DNA from: Pseudomonas kitaguniensis
GTDB taxonomy: Bacteria; Pseudomonadota; Gammaproteobacteria; Pseudomonadales; Pseudomonadaceae
Length of the DNA stretch: 64,000 bases
Direction of reading: 5' to 3'
Assembly (NCBI RefSeq): GCF_009296165.1
Contig: NZ_VUAZ01000019.1
Span: 91,987 to 155,986, forward strand
In this document: piece by piece, positions 15,638 to 24,199 of the stretch
Layout of the letters: each line of letters begins with the position of its first letter
Numbering within the stretch: the stretch's first letter is position 1
The notes under the pieces: model-generated
Told to the model about the DNA's origin: nothing
What the model saw: only the letters and a program-made list of their open reading frames with translations
The model's database searches: none
Position numbers and translations under genes: made by a program

Positions 15638-16897
15638 ATGGGAAAGCTGACCGCTAAGCAAATTGAAAATCTGACAACCCCAGGCACCTACGAGGACGGA
15701 GATGGCCTACGTCTCCTGATCAAGCCCAATGGGAAGAAGTATTGGGTACTGCGCTTCCAGCTCTCCGGAAAGCGGAGGGAGATGGGGTTAGGCACCTATC
15801 CTGCAATCGGCCTTAAGGAAGCTCGGCAAAACAGTAGCGATAAGCGTCGTTTACTGCGCGATGGTATTGACCCCTTACAGGCTCGTGACGATGAACGAAC
15901 GGCACAGGTGACCGCTGAGCTGCAACGTAAAAATAAAGCCATCACGTTCCGGGACGTTTCAGCCGATTACATAGAAGCTCACCGTGCTGGCTGGAAAAAC
16001 GTCAAACACGCCCAGCAATGGACGAACACACTGGCTACTTACGCCGCGCCCGTCATCGGCGAACTCGCCACCAATCAGATCACCACCGAGCACATCCTCG
16101 ACATTCTAAAGCCCATCTGGGGCAGCAAAGCCGAAACAGCTAGCCGGGTTCGTAACAGGATCGAACTAGTCCTCGATGCCGCCAAAGCACGTGGACTGCG
16201 AGACGGTGAAAACCCAGCACGCTGGCGTGGACACCTAGACAAGCTGTTACCACCGAGCTCCAAGGCTAAACGTACCCAAAACCACCCGGCATTGCCTTAC
16301 TCGGAGTTGGCTCGTTTCATACCGGCACTTGATAGTGTCGAAGGACAATCCGCCTACGCACTCAAAATGACGATCCTCACTGCCTGCCGAACCAGCGAGG
16401 TTCTTGAAGCCGACTGGAGTGAGGTTGATTTGAAAGCCAAGCTATGGACGATTCCAGCGGTGCGAATGAAAGCGGGGAAAATTCATACCGTGCCGTTATC
16501 TGATGCGCTTATCGCACTGCTCGAAGATCTCCCACGAATCAAAGGTAGCTCGTTGCTGTTTCCAGGGGCTCGTAAAGGTCGCCCCATTAGCAATATGGCC
16601 ATGTTAATGACTTTGCGTCGCATGGACCAAAAGGACCTGGATGATGGTGGCAAGGGCTGGCGCAATAGCAATGACAAAGTCATTACTGCTCATGGGTTTC
16701 GCAGCACATTCAGGGACTGGGCTGCTGAATGTACACCACATGCGCGTGAAGTCTGCGAGATGGCTTTGGCTCACGTTGTCGCCAGCGGTGCTGAGGCGGC
16801 CTATTGGCGAAGTGACTTATTGGAAAAACGCCGTGTATTGATGGCTGATTGGGCCGACTTTGTGACACGCAATGTAAATGGGTCTGCCATTCTTTAG
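15638..16897 (+). CDS. int: P4-type tyrosine integrase
   Basis: A 419-aa site-specific recombinase. The N-terminal DUF4102-type arm-binding domain (GKLTAKQIENL, KPNGKKYWVLRFQLSGKRRE) is followed by a SAM-like core-binding domain (about 103-195) and the catalytic domain with Arg251 (TACRTSEV), His352 and Arg355 (HGFRSTFRDWA), His379 (LAHV) and Tyr389 (AYWRSD). It presumably integrates at the 3' end of tRNA-Ser(GGA), because copies of that end flank it. It is transcribed inward from attL and appears intact. Confidence 0.93.
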   Translation: MGKLTAKQIENLTTPGTYEDGDGLRLLIKPNGKKYWVLRFQLSGKRREMGLGTYPAIGLKEARQNSSDKRRLLRDGIDPLQARDDERTAQVTAELQRKNKAITFRDVSADYIEAHRAGWKNVKHAQQWTNTLATYAAPVIGELATNQITTEHILDILKPIWGSKAETASRVRNRIELVLDAAKARGLRDGENPARWRGHLDKLLPPSSKAKRTQNHPALPYSELARFIPALDSVEGQSAYALKMTILTACRTSEVLEADWSEVDLKAKLWTIPAVRMKAGKIHTVPLSDALIALLEDLPRIKGSSLLFPGARKGRPISNMAMLMTLRRMDQKDLDDGGKGWRNSNDKVITAHGFRSTFRDWAAECTPHAREVCEMALAHVVASGAEAAYWRSDLLEKRRVLMADWADFVTRNVNGSAIL

Positions 16898-16934
16898 TAA
16901 ACATGGCGCTGAAGCAGATGGTTCTCGAAAGGCG

Positions 16935-17326
16935 TCAGGTATCAGCGACACCTTTTGTCGCCCAATCGATTTTGCAGCCAACACGCGTAGTTGCACGGAT
17001 TTGACCGCCCACTTGCAAAGCCGCTCCAGTCATTTGCATTCGTCTTAGACCAGCGACCACTGCAGTCACGACCGGCGTAAAACGACCCATAGCAGTCAGT
17101 TGAGATTTATCTAAAATGCGTTGGCTCGCCAAAGCTTTGATCATGTCTTTGCATGTGCTTCAATGGCATTGAGCCATCATCAAAAATATCTGCGAGCACA
17201 ATTAGAGTGCGAGGGACTGGGATGTTTAAAACCGTTTCCCTAACCGCCGTGCGTACGAGTTGAATTGCGGAAATGCGCCACGTTGGAATGGGCACCTTAC
17301 CCTGCCCAGCCAACGAATACAGCTGC
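16935..17326 (-). pseudogene. Frameshifted hypothetical gene, 5' end cut by a MITE
   Basis: Two minus-strand frames join near 17125-17140: an upstream part (LYSLAGQGKVPIPTWRISAI, IPVPRTLIVLADIFDDGSMP) and a downstream part (MIKALASQRILDKSQLTAMG, RTTRVGCKIDW-like end). Together they give about 130 aa of coherent sequence of unknown family. The upstream part runs without a start codon into the inverted-repeat element at 17327. If both elements and one CTAG were removed, the frame would continue upstream for about 37 codons. It is a probable relic. Confidence 0.4.
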
Positions 17327-17433
17327 CTAGGGAACCGCTGATTAATTCAAATTCCAGCGATTGCCTCCCTTATAAATCAAGGCTTGCAGGGCACCTTGGT
17401 TGCAAAAAGGCGAATAAATCAGCGACTCTCTAG
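17327..17433. mobile_element. MITE-like element A with CTAG ends
   Basis: Terminal inverted repeats GGAACCGCTGATTAATTC and (reverse) AGAGTCGCTGATTTATTC bound a 99-bp core flanked by CTAG on both sides. No coding capacity. CTAG is a typical 4-bp target duplication of several DDE insertion-sequence families. Confidence 0.6.
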
Positions 17434-17536
17434 GGATCCTCTGAAAAGCCCCAAATTTTTCAGATTCGCAGGCCAGCAGATCGCGTATTTCCTGACTCGA
17501 AATTTTCGAGTGTAGGCTTTTTCAGAGGATCCCTAG
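17430..17536. mobile_element. MITE-like element B with CTAG ends, abutting element A
   Basis: Near-perfect inverted repeats GGATCCTCTGAAAAGCC and (reverse) GGATCCTCTGAAAAAGCC bound a core of exactly 99 bp, again flanked by CTAG. It shares its left CTAG with element A, so one element inserted into the target duplication of the other. Confidence 0.65.
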
Positions 17537-17649
17537 TTATTCTGATCGCGAAAACAAAACGAAACACTTGTGCAAATCGAACCGGCTGAACCGTGAGACT
17601 ACATCGCACTCACTCATTAGCCCAATAGCCCTCACGACAAAGAGATATC

Positions 17650-18414
17650 ATGAAGCACCCCCTGACTTTAAATGCAATGGAAATTCTTAGTCGCGACGAT
17701 GAGAGTTTAAAACCGTTTCTGCGAGAAACCTTTAGGTTTCCTTCTGGCACTCTGGGAGTTGAGCGTAGCTCGCTAAAACTACAGGCTACCCAACGTATCG
17801 ACGACATTGTGATGTTTCATCAATTTGCGATGTTTACTCATACGCAAAGCAACCAAGTAGTTGCGCCATTGTTTGAAGCCTTCAACAAGCACTACAATTT
17901 AATGTTCGACCACATGGGAGACGATCAAGAGAAAATCTCATCAGCCCGAATGGCGTTCCGGAATTTCAACGCCGCAGCCCAGCTTCGTCAGGTGGAGTGC
18001 ATTGCTAACGAGAGTTTGGTTATTAACTTATGGGCCACAATAGAGCAAATTTCAACTCGCTGCCTGGCAGTTATTTCAAATCACGCCTCTGGGAAACGTG
18101 CGCCACACATATGGAAAGATATTGAAAAATACTACACAGATCGGAATATCATTCTGAAAAATGCCATCTCCTATACCACCATTGACGAATTGAGAGTACT
18201 GAATAATAAAATCAAGCACTCCTATCTTGTTGATGATGATCTCTTACCATTCGACTACTTCAAAACACACGTCAACAAGAGAATCGACGCTATTCCACTA
18301 CGGGTATTCGATTATACTTTAGCAGCGTACAATTTCGTATGCTTCATAACCAATAGATCTGGAGAAAATGATTTCTATCCAGAAAATGAAGAGGACGATG
18401 ACGACGACGAATGA
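17650..18414 (+). CDS. Hypothetical protein, possibly HEPN-like
   Basis: A 254-aa, mainly helical protein with no recognised family. Residues about 185-200 read TIDELRVLNNKIKHSY, which resembles the R/N-x-x-x-K-H segment of several HEPN or DUF-type abortive proteins. The C-terminus is a highly acidic tail (ENEEDDDDDE). The low-GC gene stands alone next to the MITE pair and before a defence cluster on the opposite strand. The ATG at 17650 has a weak AAGAG upstream. Its role is unknown. Confidence 0.5.
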   Translation: MKHPLTLNAMEILSRDDESLKPFLRETFRFPSGTLGVERSSLKLQATQRIDDIVMFHQFAMFTHTQSNQVVAPLFEAFNKHYNLMFDHMGDDQEKISSARMAFRNFNAAAQLRQVECIANESLVINLWATIEQISTRCLAVISNHASGKRAPHIWKDIEKYYTDRNIILKNAISYTTIDELRVLNNKIKHSYLVDDDLLPFDYFKTHVNKRIDAIPLRVFDYTLAAYNFVCFITNRSGENDFYPENEEDDDDDE

Positions 18415-18788
18415 ACCATTCGATCAAGGTTTGGCTGGTTCAACCGCGAGGTGCAGGCAAGATGCCGACTGCGAAATCAAAGCGTCTAGCCAATGTTGCT
18501 CATTTATATTAATTCCATGTCCCGGCAAAAATCTAAGTTGAAGCTGCATTGCAGGATTGGACTGCTTGAGTAAAATTGGCCAAGGGCTGAAGGGGCATTT
18601 TGGGTCTAAAGCAACAGCTATGAACGACAGCGTTCGATCCAGGGCAGCCCCTTTGCGCTAAGCTACTCGCAGCTAGGCCGCTTAGCAGCTTCGATTTTTG
18701 AAAAGGAATTCTTCCCTCGGATCCCCGAATAGTCAGCTGCTATACCGCGTGCAGTATTCTCAAATAAAACCCTAACCATAGTGTTGAT
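18415..18788. other. Intergenic stretch, nothing recognised
   Basis: A 374-base gap between converging genes. No hairpin with a T-run and no credible frame was seen. Confidence 0.4.
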
Positions 18789-21578
18789 TCAGTTACCCGT
18801 GAGCCTAGAAAGGCGCCCTTGGAGTTGCTGCATGTATTTGTCACCAGCACCAGATTCAATCGCCTCTTTGCAATGTGCAACAGCGGCGGAAATGTCCGGG
18901 ATGGCCTCAGCACATTTGCTCATGAGTTCGTAATAGCTTGCGATTCGGCCTGCCGCCTTTTCATCTCGTTTGGCAGATTCAAGCGCCTCACGCGCGACAT
19001 CTAATGCCAAGTTCGCTTCTGTTAGTTCGAGCAACGCTTGACTCTTGCGATAGAGAAGCCAGTGATCCTTCGTTTCGGGCGCGAATTTTTCGCAAACTTC
19101 TAGGGCCCTAGCAGGCACGTCGGCAGCTAGGAATGCTTTCATAACAGCTCTCACCGAGAATGCGTTCAAGCTTCCCGCGTCGACCAATGCGTCCGCGAAA
19201 ATCATTGCTGACGCATTTAGTCGGCTAGCTAACTTTGCCTTGCCGGCGCTCTTGGCAGACTGCGCAGTGTTTGAAAGCGCCTCACACGCGCTCGTCCATT
19301 GCTTGGGATCAATTGACTCGGGCGGCACAGTCAAAAGTTCTGGCATGGCATCTGCAAGTGAGATAGTTGCGTCACTATGCTCATATCCAAACTTTGAGGT
19401 GAATGCCAAGAACGCTTCGTAGAACTGATCTAGCCCGTCCAATGCCGCGATCGCAATCACGTCCGACACCTGCTTGACTTTGCTAGGATCAGCCGACACC
19501 TCAGCCAGCACTTTGGGATACGAACGCAAACGAGCAACCGCAGCGAGTGAGACACGAAGTGGGACGGCTGACGAGCCGCTGAGAAGTCTTTCAACCAGCC
19601 AAACCATTGAAGCCTCGCCGGCTCCTTTCATTCGAGCGTCAGCTTCTCTTTGAGTGCCCAAATGAGCGATTTGGCCATGAGCAGCATGCCATTCCGGCCG
19701 GTGAGCCAGAATCTCTTGAAATGAGTTGAGCGCCTCGACAACCATGCCAGAGCGACGCATGGCTTTACCACGATGATGAAGCAACTCGATCTTCAGCTCA
19801 TCACGCACTCCAACATCAATAACCGACTGATATTCGTGCGCGCACTCCTTGTAGTAGGTTTGGCGCGCCGCGTTGTCATCGATTGTGTAAGCGAAATCCT
19901 CCTTCGCATCTACGATGCAGAGAACTTCCGCCAGTGAGGACTTCTTCGTGATTGGCAATTCGTATAGATTTGCAGCGATCTCTGAACGAGCATCACCACC
20001 GGCCTGCATGAGGGCATACATTAGCCAGTCTGGAGCCCTAGCGCCGCGTAAGTGATGGATCTCCATCAATTGCAACTCACACAGGTGAATCTGGCGGATG
20101 GCACTAGACAGCATCTCACCAGCCCCCTCAGCGACATACTTTTCAATGGCATCAGAGACAGGCTGAGCATCTGGCACTGTCCTTACAGCATCACAAATCA
20201 AATCATGAACTTTCAATAGCCCAGGAGTCGTCGCCGATTGGAGAATCGAAAGACGCTGAAGGTTAATCGATGCAGTCTGCCTGATAAACGTTCCGAGAAA
20301 CCGCGCGTCGTGCGTTCCTGACATGGAGTTGGCAATCTTAACAAGAGCTTCTAACGAGTGCGTGTCCAGCCTGCTTAGAACTTCACGCATAATGAACGTT
20401 CCGTCTTGGCTTGACAGCAGATCTGGCTTTTCTAACACCTCCCTGTAGAAGGACTCCTTGTCTATACCGTTCACCTTACACACGCTTCGCGTTGCCGCGA
20501 GGATAAGTGGGGAAAACCTGCAAACCTCGACATATCTGCGTGCAAGCTCACTGAGCTTTCGAGCGTCTTCACCCAACACTTTGACCGCAGTCTCGAATGA
20601 GAGCGCCGGTGCAGGCACGTAATACTTACTCCCAGGCGAATTTAGAGTCGATGTCACAAGAACAAGGCCACCTGAAGCCAAACCTGGTTGTAGCTCCTCG
20701 AATGTCGATTCATCGACGACCCAATCCAAGTTGTCGATCACGAGTAATGTGGGGTAGGAGTTAAAGGCTCCGGCAACGTTAAAGGGAGTACCACCACGGG
20801 AGCGCTTTATTGAACTAAATGAAGCACTCTTCTTCAGGTCCTCGCCATAAATCCAAATGTAGTTTCCAATCTGCTCCACGTGCTGTCGGACGTAGTCAAT
20901 AGCCGCTTGGGTTTTACCCGTGCCACTCAGGCCGTGCAGAACGCATATACCTAATCCTGATTCCAGCTGCTTACGCACTACGTTCAAAACTGAATCATCG
21001 GATTGATGATTTTCGCACCTGCTCGGGATGCGCCCGTAGTACTCGTAATTCTCTAAATTCTTTGCGAAGTCAGGAAAGAAATCTCCAAAGAAGGCGCCGT
21101 CACTAGGATTTGCCACGGAAAACTCGTATACGAGCTTCGCCAATTCGCGCGCGTCGAGAATGTTAACGATGCCTGCGTATTTCTGGCCGTGGTCACTTTT
21201 TAGAAATTTTGCGCGAAAGGATTCCGGTTCCTCTTGGCTAGCGATGAGATAAATCTTCTTAGGATTTCCATGTGATAGAGCATGATCGATGTCCTTAGCG
21301 ACCTTCTTGAAGACGGGGGGATCATGTTCCCCCCCGGCATTTACGAAGTAGCCCTTCTCGGCGCTATATTCGCCAATGACATCACCGCTGTGGGAGAACG
21401 TGTCGACGGTGTATCCCACTGGGCGATAGTCGGCGTTCAATCCATGATGAACAAGTCGTTTATCTTCGATGAGCTCTATGAGGCGGTGCCCAAACAGCTC
21501 AAGCGATGATGCATCGATGGAGACGATTTCATCAATGAGACTCTTGATAATGCGCTTTTTGATAGGCTCAGATTGCAT
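18789..21578 (-). CDS. Nuclease-STAND NTPase-TPR protein, candidate single-gene defence system
   Basis: A 929-aa protein in three parts. Residues about 10-170 look like a restriction-endonuclease-fold domain (GYTVDTFSHSGDVIGEYSAE, then KKIYLIAS as a possible core strand). Residues about 190-420 are a STAND/NB-ARC-like P-loop NTPase with Walker A GLSGTGKT (216-223), Walker B LLVIDNLD (278-285) and a sensor strand GLVLVTSTL. Residues about 560-929 are helical repeats of TPR type (HHRGKAMRRSGMVVEALNSF and following). This is the effector-switch-sensor plan of Avs-type antiphage proteins. It is probably in the same transcriptional direction as the upstream helicase and nuclease, but 378 bases apart. 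Function is inferred from architecture. Confidence 0.7.
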   Translation of the reverse strand: MQSEPIKKRIIKSLIDEIVSIDASSLELFGHRLIELIEDKRLVHHGLNADYRPVGYTVDTFSHSGDVIGEYSAEKGYFVNAGGEHDPPVFKKVAKDIDHALSHGNPKKIYLIASQEEPESFRAKFLKSDHGQKYAGIVNILDARELAKLVYEFSVANPSDGAFFGDFFPDFAKNLENYEYYGRIPSRCENHQSDDSVLNVVRKQLESGLGICVLHGLSGTGKTQAAIDYVRQHVEQIGNYIWIYGEDLKKSASFSSIKRSRGGTPFNVAGAFNSYPTLLVIDNLDWVVDESTFEELQPGLASGGLVLVTSTLNSPGSKYYVPAPALSFETAVKVLGEDARKLSELARRYVEVCRFSPLILAATRSVCKVNGIDKESFYREVLEKPDLLSSQDGTFIMREVLSRLDTHSLEALVKIANSMSGTHDARFLGTFIRQTASINLQRLSILQSATTPGLLKVHDLICDAVRTVPDAQPVSDAIEKYVAEGAGEMLSSAIRQIHLCELQLMEIHHLRGARAPDWLMYALMQAGGDARSEIAANLYELPITKKSSLAEVLCIVDAKEDFAYTIDDNAARQTYYKECAHEYQSVIDVGVRDELKIELLHHRGKAMRRSGMVVEALNSFQEILAHRPEWHAAHGQIAHLGTQREADARMKGAGEASMVWLVERLLSGSSAVPLRVSLAAVARLRSYPKVLAEVSADPSKVKQVSDVIAIAALDGLDQFYEAFLAFTSKFGYEHSDATISLADAMPELLTVPPESIDPKQWTSACEALSNTAQSAKSAGKAKLASRLNASAMIFADALVDAGSLNAFSVRAVMKAFLAADVPARALEVCEKFAPETKDHWLLYRKSQALLELTEANLALDVAREALESAKRDEKAAGRIASYYELMSKCAEAIPDISAAVAHCKEAIESGAGDKYMQQLQGRLSRLTGN

Positions 21579-21956
21579 ATGAAATCCGGATTATTTGGAT
21601 AGATGACATGCAGGTTCGCGTGTTCTCCGACCGATCGCAACTCCGTTGAGGAACGGACTAAGGTTGCTGACGTAGCCGGCAAGCATAGCGTGGCGCCCAG
21701 CGCAGCACCGTTGGCAGCCAATTCAAAAGCATTTGCAGGCGACTAGCTGTTTTTTGCTGTGGCTTGTGGCCTGCATCTTCAATTCCTAACCAGCAGCTTC
21801 TAATTGATTGCACCCGTTACGGCTGCTAGCTATTGGCCATTCTCTGTCGGTCATGTCCATGAAACGTTTTGGTCAAATCCGATGCAATCGCTGGTCAGTA
21901 CAAACGCAAGCAGGTGGTCAAGTGGATTGCAAATTTTCAGCCAACGTGAAAGCTCA
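21579..21956. other. Intergenic stretch between two minus-strand defence genes
   Basis: 378 bases without a gene; presumably it holds the promoter of the STAND gene. Frames seen on either strand are short and lack ribosome sites. Confidence 0.4.
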
Positions 21957-24101
21957 CTACATTTCGGCTACCGCCCAATGCATTAAGCTTTTTTCAAAGC
22001 TGCTCAGCTGAAGTCGCTCTACTCGGGGGGCCAATGCCCGGAGTTTTCCCAGCAAATCGTTCAGATTCTCCGACGGTAGGATCAAGTTTTTGATCTGGGT
22101 GGAAATTTGAGTGGGAATGCCATACTCGTCCAGGGCGGTGAGTAGGGGGTCGAGGAACAGGTTTTCAAGCTGTTCAGCAAAGAAGCTGAAGTCACCCGGT
22201 TCGACCCCGTTTCTAGTCAGCACGTCGGCCTGAATCTTGTTGATGGCCATAATGTCCCGTGGCAAGCGAAAGCAAACCATGTTTCTGATGAACTTCAGAC
22301 GTAGATTTATGGCCTCACTGGCCGTGTCATCCTCTCGCCGGCTTGCTACCGCGTCCCTAAGGTAAGCGGGTAGGCTTTTCTGTGTGCGGAGCTCATTGAT
22401 ATGCCAAGCCAGCTGCGAGCTGGAGGATATCCCGTAGTCCATCAGGTTTCCGCCTTCCAGACTGTATACCAGCTCACACAAGTAGTTGAACTGGTTAGCC
22501 TGTTCAGGGATGCCTTTCCATGCAAGCAGGCTACGACTGTGCGGCAAGTCTCGAATAATCGTCTCCGCGACCTCAACCTGCCGATCAATGGGGATGTGCC
22601 TATTTTCGATCAGGGTTGCTGGTGACAGCACAGGATTGGCATACGCTTCCTGCAGCCGCCCTCGCGAAACGTCAGTGAGGTACTCGTTCTCCAACTGCAT
22701 TAGGAGCCCCATTGGAGAACTCTCGTTCTGATGGCCTATGGGGTATTCGACTGTGAGGCCTTGCTCCAGTGGCGGCGCTTCGAGCATGAACACTTTGCCG
22801 ATGAAGTATTTGTTCATGCGACCAGCACGACCGGAAATGTTCTTGTACGTGAAGTAGTCGAAAGTCGATGTGTTCAGTCGACGGTCATAGATGATCACGT
22901 TCTCTGCCGAGGTGTTAACGCCCTCGATCATCGTCGAGGTGCAAATGATCCGCTTGATTACCCCTTCATTGAACAGTTTGACTATGTATTGCTGCAGTGC
23001 ACGTGGCACCCCACCATGGTGAATCCCGATGCCCAGCGATATCGCCTTGGCAACGTTCCATTCAGGGTGGTAATGCTTGGAGATCCAAGCGGCTATTTCT
23101 TGTGTTTCAACCACGGGGGCCAGCCCAGCTTCCTTGATCAGATACTCGGCAACCCTGTTCGCGCTCGGTGGTGCCTGACAGTAGATCAGGGTAGGTGACT
23201 CCAAGGTCTTGACAAGCTCCAGCAATTTTTCCTTCCGCTCTTCGGAGCGCATACCCAGATTGAAATTCTGTATATCGACTGCAACTGTGCTGTAGTCGGA
23301 GGGGATGAAGTGGTACTCGTAACCATCCAGGCCTGAGATCTTCTGTATATGTGGCCCGAGCATGTAGAACTGAGCGCCGGTCTTGGCGAGTTTGTGGAAC
23401 GCTAAGCTCAGGTCGACGGCTCTGGTACTTTCATCTTTGTCGTTCGCCAGGTCGATTTTGTAAAACTCGTCCAGGACAAAGAACTCCACATCAGCTAGGT
23501 CAGGACGCTGTATGACCCGCTCCTGGGTGAGCAGGTAGACGTTGGTTGTATCGGACACAGCTTCCTGGCTGGGATGGGTGATCAGGTTGAAGTCTTTAAA
23601 ACGCTTGACCAAGCGTCGACGGGTTTCGTCGATCAATGCAATGGTTGGAACAATCACAACCACCTTCTTGAATCGTCGTTGCGCCAGTACAGCGTCGATG
23701 ACGAGGCTCTTTCCTACGCTAGTGGATGCGCTCAGCACTACGTTTCGGCTTTGCATGATCAGGCTGAAAACGTGGGCCTGTAGGTGATGGAAAACCATAC
23801 CTTGTTCGACACCCTCAACCCTGTGAGCTTCGTACGCCAGTCGGTCAGACAGGGCCATGTTGCTTAGGTGAGGAGTGATGTAAGGGAAGAGGCCGACGGC
23901 CCGCACCATGTTGAGCAGCAGCGACTGTTCGACTGAGTCGAACAGGCTGAATCTGTCGAGTGCTCGGATCACTAAGTCACGACCCTCCCACTCTGAGTTG
24001 CTCCTGTTGACGATGGTGTTGATGGCGAGCAGCACATCGATCGTCGATGCACCCTCATCACTGAGCTGAGCCAACTTTTTTTTGATCGTTTCGTAATTCA
24101 T
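21957..24101 (-). CDS. Ski2/HamB-like superfamily 2 helicase
   Basis: A 714-aa helicase. Motif I is SASTSVGKS (124-132), Ia VVIVPTIALIDE, motif II is the variant DEFY (211-214), motif V is CTSTMIEGVNTSAENVIIYD (about 387-406) and motif VI is NISGRAGRMN (421-430). The GRAGR box and the long helical C-terminus place it with Ski2/Brr2-type enzymes, the group that includes HamB of Hachiman defence. It lies 98 bases after the DUF4297-like nuclease gene on the same strand, which indicates a two-gene nuclease-helicase unit. Classical Hachiman uses a DUF1837 HamA instead, so this would be a variant or a separate system. Confidence 0.8.
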   Translation of the reverse strand: MNYETIKKKLAQLSDEGASTIDVLLAINTIVNRSNSEWEGRDLVIRALDRFSLFDSVEQSLLLNMVRAVGLFPYITPHLSNMALSDRLAYEAHRVEGVEQGMVFHHLQAHVFSLIMQSRNVVLSASTSVGKSLVIDAVLAQRRFKKVVVIVPTIALIDETRRRLVKRFKDFNLITHPSQEAVSDTTNVYLLTQERVIQRPDLADVEFFVLDEFYKIDLANDKDESTRAVDLSLAFHKLAKTGAQFYMLGPHIQKISGLDGYEYHFIPSDYSTVAVDIQNFNLGMRSEERKEKLLELVKTLESPTLIYCQAPPSANRVAEYLIKEAGLAPVVETQEIAAWISKHYHPEWNVAKAISLGIGIHHGGVPRALQQYIVKLFNEGVIKRIICTSTMIEGVNTSAENVIIYDRRLNTSTFDYFTYKNISGRAGRMNKYFIGKVFMLEAPPLEQGLTVEYPIGHQNESSPMGLLMQLENEYLTDVSRGRLQEAYANPVLSPATLIENRHIPIDRQVEVAETIIRDLPHSRSLLAWKGIPEQANQFNYLCELVYSLEGGNLMDYGISSSSQLAWHINELRTQKSLPAYLRDAVASRREDDTASEAINLRLKFIRNMVCFRLPRDIMAINKIQADVLTRNGVEPGDFSFFAEQLENLFLDPLLTALDEYGIPTQISTQIKNLILPSENLNDLLGKLRALAPRVERLQLSSFEKSLMHWAVAEM

Positions 24102-24199
24102 GACCGCATCGTTCCTTGAAATCTCCGAGGCAGGCTTGGCCAGCCCTCGGATGCCCTCACCTTCCTATATCTTCAGCTACGTCAACCGAAGGACGGGTA

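Noticed and set aside
16907..16935. Sequence TGGCGCTGAAGCAGA after the integrase as a further attachment copy
   Set aside because: Several mismatches to the tRNA 3' end and no terminator beside it; probably chance.
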